A DNA stretch of 33,869 nucleotides. Origin: an uncultured Clostridia bacterium (lineage in GTDB: Bacteria > Bacillota > Clostridia > Oscillospirales > Ruminococcaceae). Shown piece after piece: positions 13,657 through 22,013 of the stretch (positions within the stretch are counted from its first letter, which is position 1; each line of letters starts with the position of its first letter). A model generated the notes under the pieces. It ran no database searches. It saw only the letters and a program-made list of their open reading frames with translations, and was not told the origin of the DNA. Location: contig CANRJB010000021.1 of assembly GCA_947630845.1 (NCBI GenBank), positions 1-33,869 of the forward strand, given 5' to 3'. The position numbers were made by a program, and so were the translations under genes.

Positions 13657-15129
13657 ATGAAGGATATTTACAGTGACATTGCCCTGCGGACGGGCGGTGA
13701 TATTTATATCGGCGTGGTCGGACCTGTCCGCACGGGAAAGTCCACTTTGATCAAGCGTTTCATGGAATCACTCGTCATCCCCAACATCGAAAGCAATTAC
13801 AAAAAAGAACGTGCTGTTGATGAGCTGCCGCAGTCTGCTGCCGGAAAGACCATCATGACCACCGAACCGAAATTTATCCCGGAGGAAGCCGTACCTGTGC
13901 AGCTTGCAGAGGGGGCGCAATTCCGGGCAAGGATGATCGACTGTGTGGGATACATCGTGCCGAGTGCGCTTGGCTACATCGAGAACGAAATGCCCCGTAT
14001 GGTCATGACACCGTGGTTTGATGAGGAAGTGCCGTTCAACATGGCTGCGGAGATCGGCACACGCAAAGTCATTACAGAGCATGCGACCATCGGCTTGGTG
14101 GTGACGACGGATGGGAGCATATCGGACATCCCACGGGAAGAATATGCCGAATGTGAAGCAAGGGTCATCAGCGAATTGCAGGAGCTGGGCAAGCCCTTCG
14201 TGGTGCTGCTCAACTGCGTTGACCCCCATACCGACGAGGTACGGCGCATTGCGGCAGAAATGCAGGAGAGTTATCACACCGCAGTCCTGCCTGTGAGCTG
14301 CATTGACCTTGAAGAGGAAGATATCCGTGAGATCCTCACGGCACTGCTGTATGCGTTCCCCATCAAGGAGGTCAATTTTGCCATGCCGGGGTGGATCTCC
14401 ATGCTTGAAAAGGGGCATCCGGTGAAGGAGGATGTATTTTCCTGCATCCGGCAGGCAGCCGAAGGTCTGACGACCGTCAGGGATGCGGCAGGACTTGCCG
14501 AGCCCATCTGTCAGTGCCGTCATATCGTCCATGCAGCGGCATCGGAGATCGATCTGGGTTCAGGGACAGTGACCATCACGGTATCACTGGACGGGGCACT
14601 GTTTTTCCAGATCCTGAGTGAAGCGACGGGACTGGATATCCGGGATGAAGGGGGATTGCTTGAAATACTGCGTGAGCTTTGCGAGATAAAAAAACAGTAT
14701 GCAAGGCTTGAACCTGCGCTGCATGAGGTAGAAGCGACGGGGTACGGCATTGTAATGCCTGCAATGGATGAGCTGCATCTTGAAGAGCCGGAGATCATCC
14801 GTCAGGGCGGCAAGTACGGTGTACGTCTGAAGGCATCTGCGCCGTCCATCCACATGATGAAAGCTGGCATCACAACAACAGTGAGTCCGATCGTGGGGAC
14901 GGAGAAGCAGAGTGAAGAACTGGTGATGTATCTGCTGCAAGGTTTTGAGGAAGATCCGGCACGTATCTGGGAGTCAAACATTTTCGGGAAATCGCTGCAT
15001 GAACTGGTAAATGAAGGACTGCACAGCAAGCTGTTCAAGATGCCGGTGGAAGCACGCATGAAATTACAGGAAACCCTCGAACGAATCATCAATGAAGGTT
15101 GCAGCGGTTTGATCTGTTTTATCTTATGA
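13657..15129 (+). CDS. spoIVA: Stage IV sporulation protein A (coat basement ATPase)
   Basis: A 490-residue cytoskeletal ATPase, close to the Bacillus subtilis length of 492. In the mother cell it hydrolyses ATP and polymerises into the basement layer on which the spore coat assembles. The N-terminal TRAFAC-type P-loop domain contains Walker A GPVRTGKST at 22-30 (K28), a DCVGY segment like the GTPase switch II region, and the NCVDPHTDE segment. The SpoIVA-specific middle and C-terminal domains follow, including LHELVNEGLHSKL and the hydrophobic tail GCSGLICFIL, which resembles the region needed for membrane targeting. RBS GAAGGAGG precedes the ATG. It is co-transcribed with sipL from a sigma-E-like promoter. 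No truncation or missing key residue is seen, so the gene appears functional. Confidence 0.97.
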   Translation: MKDIYSDIALRTGGDIYIGVVGPVRTGKSTLIKRFMESLVIPNIESNYKKERAVDELPQSAAGKTIMTTEPKFIPEEAVPVQLAEGAQFRARMIDCVGYIVPSALGYIENEMPRMVMTPWFDEEVPFNMAAEIGTRKVITEHATIGLVVTTDGSISDIPREEYAECEARVISELQELGKPFVVLLNCVDPHTDEVRRIAAEMQESYHTAVLPVSCIDLEEEDIREILTALLYAFPIKEVNFAMPGWISMLEKGHPVKEDVFSCIRQAAEGLTTVRDAAGLAEPICQCRHIVHAAASEIDLGSGTVTITVSLDGALFFQILSEATGLDIRDEGGLLEILRELCEIKKQYARLEPALHEVEATGYGIVMPAMDELHLEEPEIIRQGGKYGVRLKASAPSIHMMKAGITTTVSPIVGTEKQSEELVMYLLQGFEEDPARIWESNIFGKSLHELVNEGLHSKLFKMPVEARMKLQETLERIINEGCSGLICFIL

Positions 15130-15170
15130 TACTGGTGCGCTCCTATGGGAATAATTGTACCGATAGCGAT

Positions 15171-15203
15171 GCCCCCAATGCAGTGTATGCTGCATTTGGG
15201 GGC
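15171..15203. terminator. Stem-loop between spoIVA and the DUF1015 gene
   Basis: GCCCCCAATGCAG pairs with CTGCATTTGGGGGC, with one extra T and a TGTATG loop. It sits 41 bases after the spoIVA stop and just before the next promoter. No T run follows on the plus strand, so it is either a weak terminator or a processing/stability element. Confidence 0.55.
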
Positions 15204-15214
15204 TCCCCGCATTG

Positions 15215-15243
15215 TTGACAAGGAGATGGAGATGTGATATAAT
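15215..15243 (+). promoter_or_regulatory. Perfect-consensus, extended -10 promoter of the DUF1015 gene
   Basis: -35 TTGACA (15215-15220), 17-bp spacer, -10 TATAAT (15238-15243), plus a TG extended -10 at 15235-15236. Confidence 0.85.
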
Positions 15244-15274
15244 GGGATAAGAAACACCGAAAGGAGCTGTCAAA

Positions 15275-16507
15275 ATGCAGAATATAGTAACACCGGCAGA
15301 TATATTGCTTCCGGATTTTCAGAAAACGGATGCCGGGCGATGGAGCGTCATTGCCTGTGACCAATTTACAGGCGACCCGACGTATTGGGAAAAAACAAAA
15401 GAGATCGTCGGCGATGCCCCCTCGACACTCGGTCTGATTTTGCCGGAGATCTACCTCAATGAACCCGATGTGCAGAACAGGATCAATGCCATCCATGAAA
15501 CTATGCGACGTTATCTGGAGCAGGGCGTTTTCCGGAAGTACGAGAACGCCATGATCTATGTGGAACGAATCCAGAGCAATGGGATCCTGCGGACGGGAGT
15601 CATCGGAAAAATTGACCTTGAAGCATATGATTATTCTGCCGACAGCACCTCTCCGGTCAGAGCAACAGAGGAAACAGTCCTCGAACGTATTCCGCCAAGA
15701 ATGCGTGTGCGTGCGCATGCACCGCTTGAATTGCCCCACATCATGCTTCTGATCGACGACCCCGATGACATTGCCATCGGCTGCTGTACGGAAATGCAGG
15801 AGGGTATGCAGAAACTCTACCATACTGACCTCATGAACGGCGGCGGCAGCATCACAGGATGGCTCATGGGAGAGGAACGGCAGAATGTGTTTTTGAAAAA
15901 GTTCGATGCCGTGATGCAGAGGAGCGGCGAGCTGCAGCTTGCAATGGGCGACGGCAACCATTCGCTCGCTACGGCAAAGGCATGCTGGGAAGCGGTCAAG
16001 CGTGCCAATCCCGGCAGGAATCTGCGCAGCCATCCGGCAAGATATGCCCTTGCGGAGCTTGTGAACCTGCACAGCGAAGCCTTGCAGTTTGAAGCCATCC
16101 ACCGCATCATTACCCAGACTGACCCCGGTCAGATGATGATGACGCTCATGCGCATCCTTGGTTTGTCCGAAGAACCGTCCGACCAGCCGGTCACTGTCAT
16201 CCGTGCAGGTGAAAAACGGCAGCTCTACATCCATAAGCCCACCTCTGCCCTTGCTGCCGGAAGTTTGCAGAATGCGCTCGATGCCTATCTGTCTGCCAAT
16301 CCGGGAAAGATCGACTACATCCACGGCGCAAAGACTGTGGAGCGGCTTGCGGCAATGCCGGATGCCATCGGCTTTCTGCTGCCGGATATGCACAAGAGCG
16401 ACCTTTTCCCCAATGTCCGCAGGGACGGCGCACTCCCACGCAAGACATTCTCTATGGGACATGCAGAGGATAAACGCTATTATATGGAAGCAAGGGCGAT
16501 CATATAA
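15275..16507 (+). CDS. DUF1015 family protein
   Basis: A 410-residue cytoplasmic protein of the conserved, functionally undefined DUF1015 family. Family features are the N-terminal WSVIACDQFTGDPTYWEKT, the SNGILRTGVIGKIDLEAYDY segment, the strongly conserved MGDGNHSLATAKACWE box near residues 225-240, and the C-terminal FLLPDMHKSDLFPNVRRDGALPRKTFSMGHA. There is no signal peptide or membrane segment. The GDGNHSLATA box looks like a metal- or phosphate-binding active-site element, but no reaction is assigned that I can cite. In some genomes the family lies near serine/phosphoserine metabolism genes, which is not the case here. RBS GAAAGGAG precedes the ATG. It has its own perfect promoter and appears monocistronic. 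Confidence 0.88.
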   Translation: MQNIVTPADILLPDFQKTDAGRWSVIACDQFTGDPTYWEKTKEIVGDAPSTLGLILPEIYLNEPDVQNRINAIHETMRRYLEQGVFRKYENAMIYVERIQSNGILRTGVIGKIDLEAYDYSADSTSPVRATEETVLERIPPRMRVRAHAPLELPHIMLLIDDPDDIAIGCCTEMQEGMQKLYHTDLMNGGGSITGWLMGEERQNVFLKKFDAVMQRSGELQLAMGDGNHSLATAKACWEAVKRANPGRNLRSHPARYALAELVNLHSEALQFEAIHRIITQTDPGQMMMTLMRILGLSEEPSDQPVTVIRAGEKRQLYIHKPTSALAAGSLQNALDAYLSANPGKIDYIHGAKTVERLAAMPDAIGFLLPDMHKSDLFPNVRRDGALPRKTFSMGHAEDKRYYMEARAII

Positions 16508-16595
16508 TTAGCTGTGATTTTCCCTGTAGCAGGGATGATTGCTGCCTTCGGATGCAAAAAATATGGCGGATTTGAAAAATAATTTGAAAAAACCC

Positions 16596-16624
16596 TTGAT
16601 TTTTCCGAAGAAGTGTGGTATAAT
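16596..16624 (+). promoter_or_regulatory. Promoter of the rimP-nusA-infB-ribF operon
   Basis: -35 TTGATT (16596-16601), 17-bp spacer, -10 TATAAT (16619-16624). It gives a ~60-nt leader before rimP that contains the hairpin at 16644-16671. Confidence 0.8.
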
Positions 16625-16643
16625 ATATCTTGCAAAGAATGTT

Positions 16644-16676
16644 GAAAGACCGGAAATGATTCCGGTCTTTCGTTTT
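16644..16676 (+). terminator. Terminator-like hairpin in the rimP leader (possible attenuator)
   Basis: Perfect 12-bp inverted repeat GAAAGACCGGAA / TTCCGGTCTTTC with an ATGA tetraloop, followed by GTTTTG. It lies between the operon promoter and rimP (ATG 16692). Partial termination or NusA-dependent pausing here could set operon output. The T run is short, so efficiency is uncertain. Confidence 0.6.
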
Positions 16677-16691
16677 GAAAGGAACGGTTGC

Positions 16692-17174
16692 ATGAAACTC
16701 AAAAAGTTCGGCAGTACCGAACAGAAGGTCTATGACCTTGCTGCGCCGATCATCACAGGAATGGGTCTGCTCGTCTGGGATGTGCGGTACGAAAAAGAGG
16801 GCGCAGGGTGGTATCTGCGCATTTTCATCGACAGTGAGACGGATGCCGTCAGCATCAGCGACTGCGAACGTGTCACAGCTCCCATCAGCGATATGCTCGA
16901 CCGGGAAGACCCCATCCCCCAGAGCTATACGCTCGAGATCAGCTCTGCCGGACTGGAAGCCGATCTGATACGGGAGAGCCATTTTGATGCATGTATCGGG
17001 TGTGAAGTGCAGGTGAAGGGATTCCGTGCATTTGCGGATGGCAGCAGGGAGCGCATCGGCGTGCTGAAGGACTGGGACAAGGACGGCATTCTCCTCGCAG
17101 CGCCGGAGGGGGAAGAAAAACTGGATTTTGCAGCACTTGCTTATGTGAAGCTCTATTTTGATTTTAATGCTTGA
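16692..17174 (+). CDS. rimP: Ribosome maturation factor RimP
   Basis: A 160-residue factor that assists 30S subunit maturation. The N-terminal domain contains VYDLAAPIITGMGLLVWDVRYEKEGAGWYLRIFID, the RimP/DUF150 signature. It continues with ISDCERVTAPISDMLDREDPIPQSYTLEISSAGLEADL, which includes the conserved EISSAG-L box (normally EVSSPGLDRPL). The C-terminal SH3-like domain covers about 95-160. The start at 16692 is preferred, with GAAAGGAACG just upstream; in-frame codons further upstream lie in the promoter or leader hairpin. The usual SPGLDRPL is here SAGLEADL, a mild divergence. First gene of the operon; nusA follows after 36 bases. Confidence 0.93.
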   Translation: MKLKKFGSTEQKVYDLAAPIITGMGLLVWDVRYEKEGAGWYLRIFIDSETDAVSISDCERVTAPISDMLDREDPIPQSYTLEISSAGLEADLIRESHFDACIGCEVQVKGFRAFADGSRERIGVLKDWDKDGILLAAPEGEEKLDFAALAYVKLYFDFNA

Positions 17175-17210
17175 TCATAAAATAATGATACTGGAGGTAT
17201 AGGAAAAATC

Positions 17211-18485
17211 ATGGATAACAATTTCTTTGAGGCACTCGCCGATCTCGGAACGGAGAACAGCGTGGACACCGAGATCATCATAGAAAAGGTGAAATCTGCG
17301 ATGCAGAAGGCGGCGGCACGGATGTATCCGGAATGCAAGGAGTGCATCCGTGTGGACATTGATCCGGAGAACCAGATCTTTGAGGTCTACATCCTACAGG
17401 AGGTCGTGGACGAAGAACCCATCAATCACACACAGATCCACATTGATGAGGCAAGAGCAGCAAAGCCGGATATCTGTCTGGGAGACATCTATGAGAAGCG
17501 GCTGGACATCTCGAAATTCGGACGTTCCTCTGCACAGTCCGCCAAGCAGTCCATCAAGGGTGACCTGCGTGACATCAACCGTGACCGCATCCTTGAAAAG
17601 TTTGAGAAGAAGGTGGACGACATCATCACGGCGACCATCACACAGGTCGAGCCGGGCAGAGGAGCTGCGACGCTGATGTACGACAAGACGGAGCTGTATC
17701 TCCTGCGGCAGGATCAGATCCCCGGCGAGGTGCTGCGTGAGGGCATGAGCATCAAGGTCTATGTCACCAAGATCGCCAACCGCAGCAAGAAGCCCATCAT
17801 CAAGCTTTCCCGTACCCACAAGGGACTTGTGAAGCGGCTGTTTGAGCTGGAAATTCCGGAGATCTTTGACGGCACTGTGGAAGTGAAGTCCATCGCCCGT
17901 GAGGCAGGATCACGTTCCAAGATCGCTGTGGTGTCACATGACCCGAATGTGGATGCCGTCGGCGCATGCATCGGACCGAAGCGGTCAAGGATCTCTGCCA
18001 TTGTCCATGAGCTGAACGGGGAGAAGATCGACATCATCCCCTACAGCGACGATCCGGCTGTCTACATTGCCAATGCCCTCTCTCCGGCAAAGGTGCTGAA
18101 GGTACACATCCTGCCGCCGGAGCCGCCGGAATTTTATCTGACTGAGGACGGCGAACACAGGGAGAAACCTCCGAAAACGTCCTCCATCGCCGTTGTGCCG
18201 CATGACCAGCTGTCACTTGCCATCGGCAATAAGGGGCAGAATGCCAAGCTTGCTGCCAAGCTGACGGAATGCAAGATCGACATCAAGTCCGATCAGGAGG
18301 AATATACGATCCCCGAACCGGCAGAGATGAACGGAGCGGAGGACGATGTCTTTGCAGAGGAGCAGGACGAACTGGAAGAACTGGATGTGCTGGAGGATAC
18401 GACAGAAGATGAAGATCTGAAGGCACTGGAAGGGGACGTACCGGAGGACGCTGCGGATGCGGACACCGAAGAGTCCGCAGAATAG
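17211..18485 (+). CDS. nusA: Transcription termination/antitermination factor NusA
   Basis: A 424-residue RNA polymerase-associated factor that modulates pausing, termination and antitermination. The N-terminal polymerase-binding domain is about 1-125 (FEALADLGTENSVDTEIIIEKVKSAM). An S1 domain covers ~133-200 (DIITATITQVEPGRGAATLMYDK...). KH1 lies ~220-285 (SRSKIAVVSHDPNVDAVGACIGPKRSRI) and KH2 ~325-365 (VVPHDQLSLAIGNKGQNAKLA). The last ~50 residues are an acidic tail (EEQDELEELDVLEDTTEDED) that makes the protein longer than Bacillus NusA and lacks the E. coli AR repeats. RBS GGAGGT is 14 bases before the ATG, slightly long. In other bacteria NusA influences its own operon, which is relevant to the leader hairpin. 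Confidence 0.97.
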   Translation: MDNNFFEALADLGTENSVDTEIIIEKVKSAMQKAAARMYPECKECIRVDIDPENQIFEVYILQEVVDEEPINHTQIHIDEARAAKPDICLGDIYEKRLDISKFGRSSAQSAKQSIKGDLRDINRDRILEKFEKKVDDIITATITQVEPGRGAATLMYDKTELYLLRQDQIPGEVLREGMSIKVYVTKIANRSKKPIIKLSRTHKGLVKRLFELEIPEIFDGTVEVKSIAREAGSRSKIAVVSHDPNVDAVGACIGPKRSRISAIVHELNGEKIDIIPYSDDPAVYIANALSPAKVLKVHILPPEPPEFYLTEDGEHREKPPKTSSIAVVPHDQLSLAIGNKGQNAKLAAKLTECKIDIKSDQEEYTIPEPAEMNGAEDDVFAEEQDELEELDVLEDTTEDEDLKALEGDVPEDAADADTEESAE

Positions 18486-18493
18486 AGGGTAGT

Positions 18494-18769
18494 ATGGCAA
18501 AGAAGATACCGATGCGTATGTGCATCGGCTGTAATGAGATGCGACCCAAGCGTGAGATGATCCGGGTGGTAAAGCCGAAGGAAGGCGAGATCACGCTTGA
18601 TGTGACCGGCAAGCTTGCAGGACGGGGTGCTTACCTCTGTAAAAAAACGGAATGTTTACAGCAGGCACAGAAGGCACACCGACTTGAACGCAGTTTTTCC
18701 TGTAAGGTGGCACCGGAGGTATATGAGGTGATGCTGCATGCCCTATCGGAAGCTGAACGGGATTCTTAG
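18494..18769 (+). CDS. rnpM: YlxR/RnpM family RNA-binding protein
   Basis: A 91-residue basic protein of the YlxR (DUF448) family. The hallmark MRMCIGCNEMRPKREMIRVV is at residues 7-26, followed by GRGAYLC and the C-terminal helix region. In Bacillus and relatives the protein binds nucleic acid and has been described as a modulator of RNase P (RnpM). The gene starts eight bases after nusA, and its 3' end overlaps the next gene by 32 bases, indicating tight translational coupling. Its place between nusA and ylxQ is the standard Firmicutes order. Confidence 0.93.
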   Translation: MAKKIPMRMCIGCNEMRPKREMIRVVKPKEGEITLDVTGKLAGRGAYLCKKTECLQQAQKAHRLERSFSCKVAPEVYEVMLHALSEAERDS

Positions 18770-19061
18770 CATCTGCCGGAAGGCAGGAAAAATGGCAGCC
18801 GGCTTTGCCCCCATGAAAGAGGCACTGGATACCGGCAAGGTCAGCAGTGTGCTGACGACATCGGACATATCACCGAAAACCGGAAAAGAAGTTTGTTATT
18901 TCTGTCAGAAGCACGGTATCCCCGTGCAGTCTCTGCCGATGGATATGCAGCAGATGGGTGCAGCCATCGGAAGAAAGGCAGCAGTGATCGCCGTTCTTGA
19001 CGAAGGCTTTTCTGACAGGATCCGCCAGCTCTGTGCGGAGATCGCACAGCAGCCGTCATAG
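18738..19061 (+). CDS. rplGA: L7Ae/L30e-type ribosomal protein-like YlxQ
   Basis: A 107-residue member of the L7Ae/L30e/Gadd45 RNA-binding family (YlxQ). The family start LNGILSICRKAGKMAAGFAPMKEALDTGKVSSVLTTSDIS matches the kink-turn-binding fold, and AAIGRKAAVIAVLDEGFSDRI is the conserved C-terminal strand-helix. Homologues bind K-turn RNA; the physiological partner is unsettled. The ATG at 18738 lies inside ylxR, and the 32-base overlap is larger than usual. Starting later would delete the conserved first helix, so this start is retained. infB follows after 15 bases. Confidence 0.9.
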   Translation: MPYRKLNGILSICRKAGKMAAGFAPMKEALDTGKVSSVLTTSDISPKTGKEVCYFCQKHGIPVQSLPMDMQQMGAAIGRKAAVIAVLDEGFSDRIRQLCAEIAQQPS

Positions 19062-19076
19062 TAGGAGGGTTTGCCT

Positions 19077-21641
19077 ATGGCAAAGAAAATCAAGATCTCA
19101 GAGGCAGCAAAAGATCTGCGTGTCTCTGCAAAGGAACTTGTTGCTTTTTTAGAGCAGCACAGCACCGGCAAGAAAACGACCAGCTCATCCATGACAGATG
19201 AGGAATTGAATCTGGCACTGGAATATTACAGTCAGAAGGCACAGGTGGAGAATTTTGATGCCTATTTTGCGACCAGAAACGATCCCCGTCCTGTGAGGGA
19301 AAAGGCAAAGAAAACGGAGAAGAAGGATAAGTCTGCAAAGCAGACGAAACAACCGGAGAAGCAAGCCGTCTCCGAAAAGAAGGCAGAGCAGCCGGAGAAG
19401 CAGTCCGTCCCCGAAAAGAAGGCGGAGCAGCCGGAGAAGCAGTCCGTCTCCGAAAAGAAGGCGGAGCAGCAGGAGAAACAGTCCGCTCCCGAAAAGAAGG
19501 CAGAGCAGCCGAAAAACCAGCCTGCATCCGATGAGAAAAAGCCGGGATCACGGAACGGTAAAAAGCGCAAGGATGAAAAGAAAAGGGCAAAACAGCCGCA
19601 GCCAAGAGGAGAAAAGACACGTCTTGGCGGTGTCATTTCGGAGACAAAGCAGGAGAGCAGCGAAAAGCGGCGTACTGTGGATACGAGGGGCAGTTATGTT
19701 GACCTTGATAAGTACAACGAACGCTATGAGCAGATCGCCCCTGCCGACAGACGCAAAGATAATTACTCTATCAAAAAACAGAAGATCAATCAGAAATCCG
19801 CACAGCGTGGCAAAAAAGGCGGCAGAAAACAGGAGACGGAAGCACAGCGTCTTTCCCGTCTGGAACTGGAGCGTGCAAGAAAGCAGCAGCTCCGTGTCAG
19901 GATCCCGGATTCCATTCAGGTGTCCGAGCTTGCCTCCCGTCTGAAAGTCAATGTGTCCAAGGTCATCGGCAAGCTCATGGGTCTGGGTGTGATGGCATCC
20001 ATCAATGAGGAAGTGGATTTTGATACCGCAAGCATCGTGGCAGAGGAACTGGGTGCAAAGGTGGAGAAAGAAGTCATCGTCACCATCGAGGAACGGCTCA
20101 TCGAGTCGGAAGATGCCGACGAGGAGAATCAGCAGCCCAGACCGCCGGTCGTTGTCGTGATGGGTCATGTTGACCACGGCAAGACCTCCATCCTTGACCG
20201 GATCCGCCATGCCAATGTCACGGCATCTGAAGCAGGCGGTATCACCCAGCATATCGGTGCATATCAGGTCAGACATAACGGACAGACCATTACCTTCCTT
20301 GATACCCCCGGACATGAGGCGTTCACGTCCATGCGTGCAAGAGGGGCGAATATCACGGACATTGCCATCCTCGTGGTTGCTGCCGACGACGGTATCATGC
20401 CCCAGACAGTCGAATCCATCAACCATGCCAAGGCAGCAGGCGTGACCGTCATCGTTGCCATCAACAAGATGGACAAGGAAGCTGCCAATGCCGAACGTGT
20501 ACTTCAGCAGCTCACCGAATACGGGCTTGTCTGCGAGGAATGGGGCGGCGATGTGATCTGCATCCCGGTATCGGCAAAGACCGGGCAGGGCATTGATGAT
20601 CTGCTTGAGAACATTCTGCTCGTTGCCGAAGTCAAGGAGCTGACTGCCAATCCCGACCGTCCGGCAAAGGGTACCGTCGTGGAAGCACGCCTTGATAAGG
20701 GCAGAGGACCAATCGCAACTTTGCTCGTGCAGAAGGGTACGCTCCACACGGGCGATATCATCATCGCCGGAACGACTGTCGGCAAGGTGCGTGTCATGAC
20801 CAGCTACAAAGGCACTGTGGTCAAAGAAGCAGGACCTTCCGTGCCGGTCGAGATCACGGGTCTCGATGAAGTGCCGAGTGCAGGCGATACCTTCGATGCT
20901 GTTGCAGATGAGCGTCTGGCAAGAGAACTTGTGGAGCAGAGAAAGCATGAGCAGAAGGAGGCAATGTTCCAGTCCTCCGCCACCAAGCTCACCCTTGACA
21001 ACCTGTTCAGTCAGATCGAGGAGGGCGAGACAAAGGAGCTGCCTATCATCGTGAAGGCAGATGTACAGGGTTCTGCGGAAGCCGTCAGAACATCTCTGGA
21101 AAAGCTGTCCAATGATGAAGTGAAGGTGCGTGTCATCCACAGTGCAGTCGGTGCGGTCAAGGAGAGCGATGTGATGCTGGCGAATGCATCCAATGCCATC
21201 ATTGTCGGATTCAATGTCCGTCCGGACAACGGTGCGGCAGAGAGTGCAGCACGTGACGGCGTGGACATCCGGCTGTACAGAGTGATTTATGATGCCATCG
21301 AGGAGATCTCCACAGCAATGAAGGGCATGCTTTCGCCGAAGATACGTGAAGTTGTCCTCGGCAAGGCAGAGGTGCGTGAGCTTTACAAGATCTCCAGTGT
21401 CGGCACAGTTGCCGGATCGTATGTCGTGGACGGCAAGCTGACACGGCAGAGCATGATCCGTGTGGTGCGTGACGGCATCATTGTGGCAGACGATCACATT
21501 GCAGGTCTGCAACGGTTCAAGGATGCGGTCAAGGAGGTCGCAAGCGGCTATGAATGCGGCGTTTCACTGGAGAAGTTTGCAGATCTGAAAGTCGGCGACA
21601 TCTTGGAAGCGTATGTAATGGAGGAATACCAGCCGGAATGA
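19077..21641 (+). CDS. infB: Translation initiation factor IF-2
   Basis: An 854-residue GTPase that recruits fMet-tRNA to the 30S subunit and promotes subunit joining. A short N-terminal IF2N domain ([21 protein letters not shown]) is followed by a long Lys/Glu/Gln-rich linker with four 13-residue repeats (93-144). A second IF2N-like domain follows ([30 protein letters not shown]). The GTPase domain has G1 GHVDHGKT at 363-370, G3 DTPGH at 409-413 and G4 NKMD at 463-466. Domains II-IV end with the C2 fMet-tRNA-binding part ([23 protein letters not shown]...). The ATG at 19077 is preferred to an in-frame TTG two codons earlier, because AGGAGGG lies seven bases before it. Confidence 0.97.
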   Translation: MAKKIKISEAAKDLRVSAKELVAFLEQHSTGKKTTSSSMTDEELNLALEYYSQKAQVENFDAYFATRNDPRPVREKAKKTEKKDKSAKQTKQPEKQAVSEKKAEQPEKQSVPEKKAEQPEKQSVSEKKAEQQEKQSAPEKKAEQPKNQPASDEKKPGSRNGKKRKDEKKRAKQPQPRGEKTRLGGVISETKQESSEKRRTVDTRGSYVDLDKYNERYEQIAPADRRKDNYSIKKQKINQKSAQRGKKGGRKQETEAQRLSRLELERARKQQLRVRIPDSIQVSELASRLKVNVSKVIGKLMGLGVMASINEEVDFDTASIVAEELGAKVEKEVIVTIEERLIESEDADEENQQPRPPVVVVMGHVDHGKTSILDRIRHANVTASEAGGITQHIGAYQVRHNGQTITFLDTPGHEAFTSMRARGANITDIAILVVAADDGIMPQTVESINHAKAAGVTVIVAINKMDKEAANAERVLQQLTEYGLVCEEWGGDVICIPVSAKTGQGIDDLLENILLVAEVKELTANPDRPAKGTVVEARLDKGRGPIATLLVQKGTLHTGDIIIAGTTVGKVRVMTSYKGTVVKEAGPSVPVEITGLDEVPSAGDTFDAVADERLARELVEQRKHEQKEAMFQSSATKLTLDNLFSQIEEGETKELPIIVKADVQGSAEAVRTSLEKLSNDEVKVRVIHSAVGAVKESDVMLANASNAIIVGFNVRPDNGAAESAARDGVDIRLYRVIYDAIEEISTAMKGMLSPKIREVVLGKAEVRELYKISSVGTVAGSYVVDGKLTRQSMIRVVRDGIIVADDHIAGLQRFKDAVKEVASGYECGVSLEKFADLKVGDILEAYVMEEYQPE
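19353..19508 (+). repeat. Four tandem 39-bp repeats in the infB linker
   Basis: Units of 39 bp start at 19353, 19392, 19431 and 19470 and encode variants of [14 protein letters not shown] decayed fifth unit follows ([13 protein letters not shown]). Nucleotide identity between units is high, so expansion or contraction in frame is likely among strains. The linker is expected to be flexible and not catalytic. Confidence 0.88.
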
Positions 21642-21707
21642 CGGCACCGCCGCTGACCCTGACAGGTCTGTGGGGGAAAAGATAACATCTGCCAAATGGG
21701 GTGAAGT

Positions 21708-22013
21708 ATGGAATATAACAGAATGAGTACGGAGGATATGCTGCAATACTGCGACGAAGCACTGGCATGGGAGCAGTTCGGACCGGTCGATATTTTCTTC
21801 TTCCAGTCCGTCAAGCGTATCCTTCTGGGACAGTGTCCTGCGATCGAGGAGCCGGAAGCAGACGAGCTTGCAGGCATAGGCGTTCCCATCCCGGCAGAGG
21901 AGCTGATCTCTTACGACAGCAAGACCTCTGCCACCACCGAGACACTTGCACAGGGCATCTTCGACAGATCGTCCGCCGAAAATTACACCATGACAGATGG
22001 GAGAGATCACTGA
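21708..22013 (+). CDS. Hypothetical protein between infB and rbfA
   Basis: A 101-residue acidic protein that I do not recognise. The N-terminal half is predicted helical (STEDMLQYCDEALAWEQFGPVDIFFFQSVKRILLG) and the C-terminal half is polar and probably less ordered (EEPEADELAGIGVPIPAEELISYDSKTSATTETLAQGIFD). There is no signal peptide, membrane segment or Cys/His metal motif. Reasons to believe it is real: a GGGGTGAAG ribosome site, no overlap with infB (66-base gap), and a stop codon overlapping the rbfA start (TGATG), which implies translational coupling. In Bacillus this slot holds ylxP (DUF503), to which this protein shows no resemblance. A role in translation or ribosome maturation is inference from context only. 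Confidence 0.75.
   Translation: MEYNRMSTEDMLQYCDEALAWEQFGPVDIFFFQSVKRILLGQCPAIEEPEADELAGIGVPIPAEELISYDSKTSATTETLAQGIFDRSSAENYTMTDGRDH

Noticed and set aside
15143-16462. 439-codon open frame antisense to the DUF1015 gene
   Set aside because: Shadow of a real gene with conserved family motifs; no ribosome site and no domain in the antisense product.
16521-16535. TCCCTG-TAG-CAGGGA hairpin after the DUF1015 gene as a terminator
   Set aside because: Only 6 bp and followed by TGATTGC without a T tract; too weak to call.
19353-19508. 39-bp repeats in infB as a non-coding repeat element
   Set aside because: They are in frame and code a regular Lys/Glu/Gln-rich linker.
19548-21512. Long (654-codon) open frame antisense to infB
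   Set aside because: It lies wholly opposite a convincing IF-2 gene, has a His/Cys-rich composition typical of antisense shadow frames in GC-rich codons, and shows no recognisable domain or sensible start.
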